Source of the DNA: Streptomyces sp. PT12
GTDB taxonomy: Bacteria; Actinomycetota; Actinomycetes; Streptomycetales; Streptomycetaceae
Assembly (NCBI RefSeq): GCF_003311645.1
Contig: NZ_QEST01000177.1
Span: 1 to 64,000 of the forward strand
Direction: 5' to 3'
Length of the DNA stretch: 64,000 bases
The notes beneath the pieces were generated by a model. It had not been told where the DNA came from. It worked only from the letters and a program-made list of their open reading frames with translations, and did not search any database. Shown here one piece after another: positions 57,631 to 64,000 of the stretch (position 1 is its first letter; each line of letters begins with the position of its first letter). The position numbers and the translations under genes were made by a program.

Positions 57631-57834
57631 GTGCGCCGCTTCGCCGGTCAGTGGGCCGTGTATGTCGCGGTCGAGCGTGCCCCGGACCGCGCGGCCCGTC
57701 TGTGCGCGCTGGAGGCGCGTGCCGCCGAGACCGACGACTTGGACGAGGCCCGCGCCATCGCCGCCGAGATCGGTGTCATCCTCGATACAGCCGTTGCCGA
57801 GGCCGGTGTTGAGCCCGGGCAGAGCCCTCTGTGA
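57631..57834 (+). CDS. Small protein of unknown function divergent from the MazF-like gene
   Basis: 67 residues from GTG 57631; the frame is open back to 57511, overlapping the MazF-like start. Good helical composition: RRFAGQWAVYVAVERAPDRAARLCALEARAAETDDLDEARAIAAEIGVIL. No motif recognised. Position opposite a toxin makes an antitoxin role worth testing, but the orientation is not the usual operon. Confidence 0.35.
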   Translation: MRRFAGQWAVYVAVERAPDRAARLCALEARAAETDDLDEARAIAAEIGVILDTAVAEAGVEPGQSPL

Positions 57835-57945
57835 GCGATAGAGATCAGTGAGCGGTGGGAGTACGACCCCGGCGCCGAGCACGTCAACGAGACTCCTCGA
57901 CGAGAAGGCGGGCGGGCTCGAAGGGGCGATCCCGGCGACGTTGAG

Positions 57946-57965
57946 ACGTGACGCGTACGTCACGT
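57946..57965. promoter_or_regulatory. 8-bp-arm palindrome in a gene-free stretch
   Basis: ACGTGACG and CGTCACGT around a CGTA centre. It lies in the 252-bp interval 57835-58086, which holds no convincing gene. It might be an operator of a lost or neighbouring gene. Confidence 0.35.
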
Positions 57966-58086
57966 GCGAGCTCCCGCCCAGCCCCTGTTCGGACAGGGGG
58001 CACGGTTGTCGATCGAGAACGGCTCGATCCTGGTCCCCAGGGTGGCGCGGGCGAGGAACGGCTCGTGCGTCAAGGACCGGCCGCGG

Positions 58087-61000
58087 TCAGAATCTGTCCT
58101 CACCGTCTGTCTCCTCACCGTCTGTCGTCGCGTGGTCGTCGCCGCGCACGTCGAAGACATGGAGCCCCGCGTCCCCGGCCACGGCGAGGCGGCGGCCCTC
58201 GGGGTCGAACGCCGCGTCGACCACCGTGGCGTTGGTCCTGATCCAGCACAGGGGGCGCAGCGCGGGGAGGGCGAACAGGCCGATCAGGCCCGCGCTCGCG
58301 ATCACGGCCACATGGGTCTCGCTGGCCGTGACCCTTCTGAGGGAGATCACGGGGCCCTCCCTCGCGTTGCCGCTCAGCAGCCCTCCCGTCATCCAACGGG
58401 CGGTGGGGGACACGTTGTTCTCGCCGGTCACGGGCCGGAGGGGCCACAGGAGAAGGCCCTGCGCCGTGTAGTCGTCGCGCGAGACGGCGGCGACGACCAG
58501 GCCGCCCGACGGGGTGAAGCAGAGGCCGTCCCAGCGCCTCAGCCCCTCGGGCGCCGTCAACTCGGCGGTCACTTCGGCGTTTTGACGGATCACTCGTGGC
58601 TGCTCGAACCAGGAGGCGACGACACGGATCCGCCCGTCGCGCGCGGCCGCGACCCTGGTGGGGACGGAGGACGGCACCACCTCGTCCCGGTCCGGGGTGT
58701 CGGGGAGGCGCCGGGGCGCGCGGTGCCTCCAGTCCTGCTCGGGTGGGTCGGGGTCGACGGCGAACCAGCTCTTGTCCCGGCTGCGGACCCGGAGCGTCGC
58801 CCCTTCGGGGGACCACTCCACCTCGCGCAGGGCCGCGGGGCCTCCGCCGCTCCTGGCGCCCCTGGGCGCGTCACGCCGCCACAGCCTGATCACCCGCAGG
58901 CCCGTCGTGGTGGCGATGACGCCGCCGTTCGGCCGCCACGCCAGCGCGTCCCTTCGGCTGTGGTCCACGCCCAGGGCGATCTCCCCCGCGGGCACGGGGA
59001 GTCGGCCATCGGCCAGCTCGGCGTCGGGGGGCACGTGCCACAGCGACAGCGCGAGCTGCCCCGTCTCGGGCCGCCACCCGCGGATCGCCAGCTGGTCGCC
59101 TTCGGGCGACCAGGACGCCACGTCGCTCCGCGCCCCGGCCCGCCAACGGACCTCCCCCGCGAGGGGATCGAGCAGGAGGTGGCCGAGAACGGCCGTGCCG
59201 CCGCCCGGCCGCCACGCCAGCCTGTCCGTCCGCCCGGCCGGGGCGGGAAGCTCGGGGACGGGCAGGGCGCTCTCCCGCGCCGGGCCGCGGAGGTCCGTCC
59301 AGCGCCACAGCCGGATCTCCCTCGCCCTCTGGTACCACCGGCTCGTTCCGCCGACGAGCAGGCCGCGCTCCGGGTGCCAGTCCAGGGTCCGCCGCATCAT
59401 CCTGTGGTCACCGCGCCCGCCGGGGAGGAGCGTCGGCTCATCGCCTGACCCCGGCGTCCACAGCAGCACCCCTTCGGCCGAAAGCACCGCGAGGGAGAGG
59501 GAGTCGGGGGACCAGCGGAAGTCCGGCGTGAACGACTCGGGGAAGCCGCGCTCGCGGGAGAGCCGCACCGCGTCGGTCTCCGCGCCCGTCGCCGGGTCGT
59601 GGACGGACAGGGTGGCGACGCCGTCGCGGTCGCGTTCGCCGACGAGGGCGAGGCGGGTGCCGTCGGGGCTCCAGCGGACGCGGTCGACGACCGCGCCCTC
59701 GATCTCGGCCGAGCGCACCGTGCGTCCATCGGCGGTGATGATCCGCAGCTGGGGGCCATAGCCGACGGTGGCGAGCAGCTGCCCTTCCGGGTGCCAGGCG
59801 ATGTCGTGGCACGCGCCTTCGGGGTGGGCGGGGAACGAGCGGAGCAGCGCCTCGTCGTCGCGGTCGGGGGGCGGGTGGCGGGCGACAAGCCCGGGGATCT
59901 CGCGCACGCGCAGCTCGTCCAGGGGCGAGGGGCTGCCGAACAGGCGGGTGGCCAGAGTGAGTTCGATGTCGTGCGCGGCCAGGCCCCCGGTGAGGAGATG
60001 GCCCTCGCGGCGCAGCAGCTCGCCCAGCTCGCGCGCGTACGCGTCGCCGCCCGCGCCCAGGTCGGCCTCGACCGCCGCGGGCCCCGAGGCGGCGAGGCGG
60101 GCGGCGAGGAAGCGCGGCTCGCGGAGCAGCGATGCCAGCTCGTCCGCGCGCCCGGCCTGGCGCAGATGGAACGCCAGGGTGGCGAGGAACGGACGTTCGT
60201 CTTCGGGGAGTTGGTGCCAGCCGCCCGCGGGGCGCAGCGCGTCGAGCAGGTGGGCGCTGACCTCGGCGGGCCGCCCGGGGTCCCTGCGGCGCAGCGCCTC
60301 GCGCGTGACGTCGTGCAGGCGAGGGCCGAGCCCGTCGCCCCCGGTGACCAGGGAGCGGCTGGTGAGGCGTTCGGCCTCGATGCGCGTGCGCAGGTCGCTC
60401 AGGCCCCACAGCCGCCGCAGCACCCGGTGCGGAACGGCCTCCCCCGCGGGGAACGCGGCCAGCGAGACCAGGCGTTGGCGTGAGTCGTCCGGCAGGTCGG
60501 CCAGGCTCAGCTCGAGGGTGCGGGCGATGCCGCGGGTCGAGTCGGCGTCGGACAGCTCGTCGAGCGCCGTGATGCCGTGGCCGTCCAGCTCGTCGAGGAG
60601 CGCGGTGACCGCGTCGTCCGCGCTCATGCCCTGGCCGTCGACCAGGCTCCGCAGGATGCCGGAGAGCAGCCCGAGCGCCAGCGGCCAGCGGCCCACGCGG
60701 CGCAGCAGCGGCGCGACGTCCGCGCCGTCGCCGAGGACCGCGGTGGCCTCCGCCTCGGTCATGTCGTCGATCCTGATCTCCGTCCCGAGGTCGCCGAGCA
60801 GGCCCGAGCGGCGCGTGGTGACGAGCAGCGGGGCGGCGTCGACGAACGGGCGCAGGTCGGCCGCCGACCACACGTCGTCGACGACGAGCAGGGCGCGCCG
60901 GTCCCCGAGCGCGGTGCGGAACGCCTGCGCGGCGGCGGGCACGTCGGCGTAGGGCGCGGGGGCGGATCGGCTGAGCACGGCGGCGAGTTGGGCCAGGGAC

Positions 61001-61440
61001 GACACGATCCGCGCGGCGGTGGGGCGCTGGCCGAGCTCGACCCAGAGCACGCCGTCGGGGAAGCGTTCGCCGATCTCGGGGGCGCGGCACACCCAACTGG
61101 CGAGCGATGTCTTGCCGTAGCCGCCCGCGCCGCACAACGCCACGTTCCCGGAAGACGCCAGGTTCCCGGACAACGCCAGGTTCCCGGAAGACGCCAGGTT
61201 CCCCGAAGGCGCCAGGTTCCCGGACAACGCCAGGTTCCCGGAAAGGGCGTTGACGATCCGGCGGCCCAACTCCGGCCTTGGCACGAAGCCGAACGGCGGC
61301 GGCGGCGCCATCGCGGGCGGCGCGGCGGCGAGGGCCCCGGGCAACGCGATGTCGCCGTGGACGGTGCCCACCTGGAGGACGGTGGACGCCTCCCCGGAGA
61401 AGTCGTTGCGCGTCTTGGCCGCGTCCGCGTCGTCGGTCAC
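58087..61440 (-). CDS. NB-ARC STAND NTPase with WD40-type beta-propeller
   Basis: An 1,117-residue signal-transduction ATPase resembling Apaf-1 in layout. The start (STVLQVGTVHGDIAL) is a short motif frequent before bacterial NB-ARC domains. The P-loop is GNVALCGAGGYGKTSLASWV near residue 110, Walker B is ALLVVDDVW near 190, and the GxP motif is RWPLALGLL near 260. A winged-helix/helical arm follows to about 470. The C-terminal about 600 residues are beta-propeller repeats (IAWHPEGQLLATVGYG, VRWSPDGTRLALVGE, FRWSPDSLSLAVLS). No N-terminal effector (TIR, CHAT, protease) is attached, so an effector would have to be recruited. A hexapeptide repeat (SGNLAx) lies just before the P-loop. Confidence 0.88.
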   Translation of the reverse strand: MTDDADAAKTRNDFSGEASTVLQVGTVHGDIALPGALAAAPPAMAPPPPFGFVPRPELGRRIVNALSGNLALSGNLAPSGNLASSGNLALSGNLASSGNVALCGAGGYGKTSLASWVCRAPEIGERFPDGVLWVELGQRPTAARIVSSLAQLAAVLSRSAPAPYADVPAAAQAFRTALGDRRALLVVDDVWSAADLRPFVDAAPLLVTTRRSGLLGDLGTEIRIDDMTEAEATAVLGDGADVAPLLRRVGRWPLALGLLSGILRSLVDGQGMSADDAVTALLDELDGHGITALDELSDADSTRGIARTLELSLADLPDDSRQRLVSLAAFPAGEAVPHRVLRRLWGLSDLRTRIEAERLTSRSLVTGGDGLGPRLHDVTREALRRRDPGRPAEVSAHLLDALRPAGGWHQLPEDERPFLATLAFHLRQAGRADELASLLREPRFLAARLAASGPAAVEADLGAGGDAYARELGELLRREGHLLTGGLAAHDIELTLATRLFGSPSPLDELRVREIPGLVARHPPPDRDDEALLRSFPAHPEGACHDIAWHPEGQLLATVGYGPQLRIITADGRTVRSAEIEGAVVDRVRWSPDGTRLALVGERDRDGVATLSVHDPATGAETDAVRLSRERGFPESFTPDFRWSPDSLSLAVLSAEGVLLWTPGSGDEPTLLPGGRGDHRMMRRTLDWHPERGLLVGGTSRWYQRAREIRLWRWTDLRGPARESALPVPELPAPAGRTDRLAWRPGGGTAVLGHLLLDPLAGEVRWRAGARSDVASWSPEGDQLAIRGWRPETGQLALSLWHVPPDAELADGRLPVPAGEIALGVDHSRRDALAWRPNGGVIATTTGLRVIRLWRRDAPRGARSGGGPAALREVEWSPEGATLRVRSRDKSWFAVDPDPPEQDWRHRAPRRLPDTPDRDEVVPSSVPTRVAAARDGRIRVVASWFEQPRVIRQNAEVTAELTAPEGLRRWDGLCFTPSGGLVVAAVSRDDYTAQGLLLWPLRPVTGENNVSPTARWMTGGLLSGNAREGPVISLRRVTASETHVAVIASAGLIGLFALPALRPLCWIRTNATVVDAAFDPEGRRLAVAGDAGLHVFDVRGDDHATTDGEETDGEDRF
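61144..61250. repeat. 18-bp coding repeat before the NB-ARC P-loop
   Basis: Five copies of GTTCCCGGAAGACGCCAG (some with CAA for GAG or single changes) and a partial sixth, in frame. They encode five SGNLAx units, a duplication of the beta-strand that leads into the P-loop (SGNVAL). Confidence 0.9.
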
Positions 61441-61490
61441 GGATCAAGTGTGGCGGACCCCGCCCTGACCGCGGGCCCGGGCGGCCGGTC

Positions 61491-61520
61491 AGCCCGCGTC
61501 AGCCCGCGTCAGCCCGCGTC
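61491..61520. repeat. 10-bp repeat spanning the MerR stop codon
   Basis: Three perfect copies of AGCCCGCGTC; the stop codon of the MerR gene (61509-61511) is inside. It resembles other repeats at gene ends in this window. Confidence 0.85.
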
Positions 61521-61926
61521 AGCGTACCCGGCCGTGAGCCGCCGCAGGGGCTCGCCGACGCGCTGGGCCAGCGCGTCGCGCGGCGTGGTCAGGCGTTCGA
61601 TGCGGTCGTCGAGGTCGGTGAGGCGGCGGCGGATGACCGAGGCGGGCAGGCCGCAGGTCTCGTGCTCGGACGCGGTCCGCCTGGCGAGGCTGCCGCGCGC
61701 CTCGGGCGGCAGCCCGTCGAGCGAGCGCACCAGGGTCGCCACATCCTGGACGGTCAGCCCCGAGGGCCAGCAAGTCCCTTATGGCGCCCAGCCGTTGTAC
61801 ATGTCTCTCGTCATATCTGCGGTGTCCTGACGGGAGTCGGTCGGGGGCGAGCAGGCCGCACTCTTCGTAGTACCGCACGGCCCGTGTGGTCAGCCCGGCC
61901 GCCGCCGCGGCGTCCCCGATCCGCAT
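61509..61926 (-). pseudogene. MerR family regulator, frameshifted
   Basis: From ATG 61926 the product is MRIGDAAAAAGLTTRAVRYYEECGLLAPDRLPSGHRRYDERHVQRLGAIRDLLALG, a typical MerR helix-turn-helix. The family continues in another frame as LTVQDVATLVRSLDGLPPEARGSLARRTASEHETCGLP...IERL. Removing one base of the C4 run at 61758-61761 joins them into about 138 residues, with the late cysteine (ETCGLP). It may be a genuine pseudogene or a sequencing error. It is upstream of the deleted MDR gene, which it could have regulated. Confidence 0.8.
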
Positions 61927-61954
61927 AGCCCGCCCCTGTCTTGGTGCCCCTCGA

Positions 61955-62414
61955 TCACAACTCCACCAGCACCGAGCCGACATGGCGGCCCTCAAGGAGC
62001 TCGTTCAACGCCTGTGGCGCGCGCTCGATTCCCGTGAGCGTGGCGTGCGGGAAGGTGAGGGTGCCGTCCCGCAGCCCGCGCCCGATCTCCCGGTGGGCCT
62101 CGGGCACCAGGTGCGCGTGGTCGAGGCCCGGCATGCCCCTGATCACCACGCCGCGCGAGATCAGGCCGAGGGTGTCGAGCTCGACGGGGGCGCTCGTGCC
62201 GCCCGACGCCTGGCCCGACATCCCGCCGAGCAGGGCGACCCGCGCGCCCCGGTTGGCCAACGCCAGGGCGGCGCCTGCCCGGGCCCCGGCTCGGGCACGG
62301 GCACGGGCACGGTCGCGATCTCGAAGTGCCCGTCGTTCAGGGGCCCTTGGGGGCGGGCGGCGAGGCGCACCTCGCGGTGGTGGCGTGCGGGCGCCCGACG
62401 TTCAAACGTGACGT
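61955..62414 (-). pseudogene. MDR (quinone oxidoreductase-like) gene with large internal deletion
   Basis: The 5' part encodes VRLAARPQGPLNDGHFEIATVPVPVPEPGPGQ, the start of a zinc-independent MDR NADPH oxidoreductase. The 3' part, in another frame, encodes ANRGARVALLGGMSGQASGG...RGMPGLDHAHLVPEAHREIGRGLRDGTLTFPHATLTGIERAPQALNELLEGRHVGSVLVEL, the C-terminus of the same family. The middle of roughly 190-200 residues, including most of the catalytic and cofactor domains, is absent. The junction lies near 62270-62285, where GGGCAGGCGCC may have served as short homology. It is non-functional. Confidence 0.85.
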
Positions 62415-62479
62415 CCACGTCAATGTCAAGCCCCGATAACCCCGGGTGCCGCGCCGCGCCGCGATGATAGGAAGGCCGA

Positions 62480-64000
62480 ATGACGACACGCCCAAGTCAG
62501 GAGCCCGAGCCCGCGACCCCGTTCCACGACCTCGACGCCTTTGTGGACCTGCCCCGCGTGGAGCGCATCGCCCTGTCACGCGACGGGCGGCGCCTGGTGG
62601 TCTCCGCCGCCACGCTCAACTCCGACCGCACCCGCTATGTGTCCGCGCTGTGGGAGGTCGACCCGGCCGGTGAGCGCCCCGCCAGGCGGCTGACCCGAGG
62701 CGACAAGGGCGCCTCGGGGCCCGTGTTCACCCCGGGCAATGACCTGCTGTTCGTCTCGGCGCGGCCCGAGCCCGGCGCGTCCGACGACCGGGACGCCCCC
62801 GCGCTGTGGGTGCAACCGGCGGGCGGGGGCGACGCCCGCGTCCTGGTCGCCCCCGCGGGCGGCGTGTGGAACGCGGTGGTCAGCGACTCGGGAACGCTGC
62901 TCGTCGGCGCGGCGTTGCTGCCGTCGGCCGATGACATCGAGCACGACGCCCTGCTGCGCGAGAGCAGGAAGAAGGCCAAGGTCACCGCGATCCTGCACGA
63001 GGACCCCCAGGTCAGGCTCTGGGACCACGACCTCGGCCCGGCCGCCACGCGCCTGCTCGCCGCCCAACTCCCCGACGGCGAGGGCGAGGTGGCACGTGCG
63101 GCGAGTCTGGCGGACGCGGTGGACGCCGCGCCGCTGGCGCCGCGCGACATCACCGGGCACGTCGGCCGCGCGCTGCACGAGGACGGCGGCTGGGCCCTCT
63201 CCCCCGACGGCTCCACGGCCGCCGCCGCGTGGGTGGTGCCGGAGGAGAAGGGGTCGCAGTGGTTCACGCTCGTGGCCGTCGACGTGGCCACGGGCGAGCG
63301 CCGCACGCTGCTCGACGACCCGGCGCTCGACGTCAGGGGCGCGCCCCGTTTCTCGCCCGACGGGACCCAGCTCGCGGTCACCGTCTTCCGCCGCTTCACC
63401 GCCGACGACCCCGGCGACGCCTGGCTCGTGCTCGTGCCCGTCGCGGGCGGCGAGCCGCGGCACCTCACGGCCGAGTGGGACCGCTTCCCGCACACGCCCG
63501 ACTGGACGCCCGACGGCTCCGCGCTTGTGCTCTCCGCCCACGACGGGGGGCGTTCGCCGCTGTGGCGCGTGGACGCGGCGAGCGGCGAGGTCACCCGGCT
63601 CACCCCGGACGACGGGGCGTACGACTCCCCGCGCGTGTCGCCCGACGGGCGCTGGGTCTACGCGCTGCGCTCCGCCATGGACGCCCCGCCCGCGCCGGTG
63701 CGCGTCCCGCTCGACGGCACGGGCGGGTATCAGCAACTGCCGGGCCCCGCCGAGGCGTTGGGCCGCCCCTCGACGCTGCCCGGCACGCTCACCGAGGTGA
63801 CGACCACCGCCGATGACGGCACCCCCCTGCGCGGGTGGCTCTCGCTGCCCGCCGGCGCGTCGCCCGACCGTCCGGCGCCGCTGCTGCTGTGGATCCACGG
63901 CGGCCCCGTGATGTCGTGCAACGCCTGGTCATGGCGCTGGAACCAGTGGCTCGCGGTCGCCAAGGGCTATGCCGTCCTCCAGCCCGACCCCGCGCTCTCC
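62480..64000 (+). CDS. S9 family peptidase (prolyl-oligopeptidase-like), 3' truncated by window
   Basis: 507 codons are in the window and the gene continues beyond it. ATG 62480 follows GGAAGGCC. The N-terminal part is a beta-propeller (FDLDAFVDLPRVERIALSRDGRRLVVSAA-type start, then repeats such as PRFSPDGTQLAVTVFR, PDWTPDGSALVLSAHDG, PRVSPDGRWVYALRS). The hydrolase domain begins with LLLWIHGGPVMSCNAWSWRWNQWLAVAKGYAVLQPD. The catalytic GxSxGG lies outside the window. Predicted cytoplasmic dipeptidyl or acylaminoacyl peptidase of family S9C. Confidence 0.88.
   Translation, partial: MTTRPSQEPEPATPFHDLDAFVDLPRVERIALSRDGRRLVVSAATLNSDRTRYVSALWEVDPAGERPARRLTRGDKGASGPVFTPGNDLLFVSARPEPGASDDRDAPALWVQPAGGGDARVLVAPAGGVWNAVVSDSGTLLVGAALLPSADDIEHDALLRESRKKAKVTAILHEDPQVRLWDHDLGPAATRLLAAQLPDGEGEVARAASLADAVDAAPLAPRDITGHVGRALHEDGGWALSPDGSTAAAAWVVPEEKGSQWFTLVAVDVATGERRTLLDDPALDVRGAPRFSPDGTQLAVTVFRRFTADDPGDAWLVLVPVAGGEPRHLTAEWDRFPHTPDWTPDGSALVLSAHDGGRSPLWRVDAASGEVTRLTPDDGAYDSPRVSPDGRWVYALRSAMDAPPAPVRVPLDGTGGYQQLPGPAEALGRPSTLPGTLTEVTTTADDGTPLRGWLSLPAGASPDRPAPLLLWIHGGPVMSCNAWSWRWNQWLAVAKGYAVLQPDPALS

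Noticed and set aside
1-64000. tRNA or rRNA genes, riboswitches
   Set aside because: No cloverleaf, rRNA-like segment or recognisable riboswitch core was seen by eye. A covariance-model search would be needed to exclude small RNAs.

Overview
The window reads as part of a Streptomyces (or very close actinomycete) chromosome. Coding sequence is very GC-rich with third-position G/C bias, GTG and TTG starts are common, and gene content is typical of the genus: two-component pairs, WYL and TetR regulators, mycothiol-dependent enzymes, ClpP paralogues with an XRE regulator, secreted LPMOs and many stop-to-start overlaps. I saw no rRNA, tRNA, CRISPR array or intact insertion sequence.

Layout. 1-4.5 kb: a worn accessory patch with a MazG-like gene, an unknown gene coupled to a NUDIX hydrolase, a phosphotransferase lacking its N-lobe, an aldo/keto reductase and a broken JmjC-cupin gene. 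4.5-12.1 kb: a frameshifted FMN reductase, a DrrAB-type ABC exporter, a methyltransferase, a Ser/Thr kinase fused to a DUF4328 membrane domain, and a NarL-type two-component pair. 12.4-18.7 kb: a giant AAA ATPase divergent from a DUF885 hydrolase, then an isoaspartyl-methyltransferase-like gene coupled to a 31-residue zinc-ribbon gene. 18.9-28.1 kb: TetR, vWA, WYL/DinB divergent pair, a Fic protein next to a truncated acetyltransferase, DUF2277, a secreted pectate lyase and a 1,074-residue sugar-sensor/kinase/receiver/AraC hybrid. 28.2-36.2 kb: small genes, a ketopantoate-reductase-like enzyme, an L,D-transpeptidase lipoprotein, a DNA-ligase remnant, a lipoprotein, a TauE-like permease, a YdcF/SanA-like protein, an acyltransferase and a PrmC-like methyltransferase. 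36.7-39.1 kb: a two-gene cell-surface glycan operon (GT2 plus polysialyltransferase-like). 39.4-43.8 kb: mycothiol-dependent formaldehyde detoxification (MscR plus MBL hydrolase), CDGSH plus a haem-oxygenase-like diiron enzyme, and a MOSC protein. 43.9-48.9 kb: a secreted protein, an unknown gene, popR and clpP3-clpP4, and a DUF6745 pair. 49.1-57.1 kb: two AA10 LPMOs carrying CebR-like operators, a glutathionyl-hydroquinone-reductase-like enzyme, a secreted trypsin-like protease, a ferritin-like protein and a secreted multicopper oxidase. This is a coherent block for attack on plant biomass, copper use and redox stress. 57.2-64 kb: a MazF-like toxin with no ATG, GTG or TTG start, an NB-ARC/WD40 STAND protein, a frameshifted MerR, an internally deleted MDR oxidoreductase and the 5' part of an S9 peptidase.

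Two patterns cross the whole window. First, tandem repeats of about 9-29 bp are unusually frequent. Inside genes the units are multiples of three and expand protein segments; at gene ends they often span or abut stop codons. Second, five single-base indels, all in C or G runs, break or temporarily shift otherwise recognisable genes near 4.7, 28.7, 47.9 (a compensating pair) and 61.8 kb. They could be homopolymer sequencing errors or true pseudogenisation. They should be separated from the clear deletions and truncations (JmjC 5' end, GNAT, DNA ligase, MDR).
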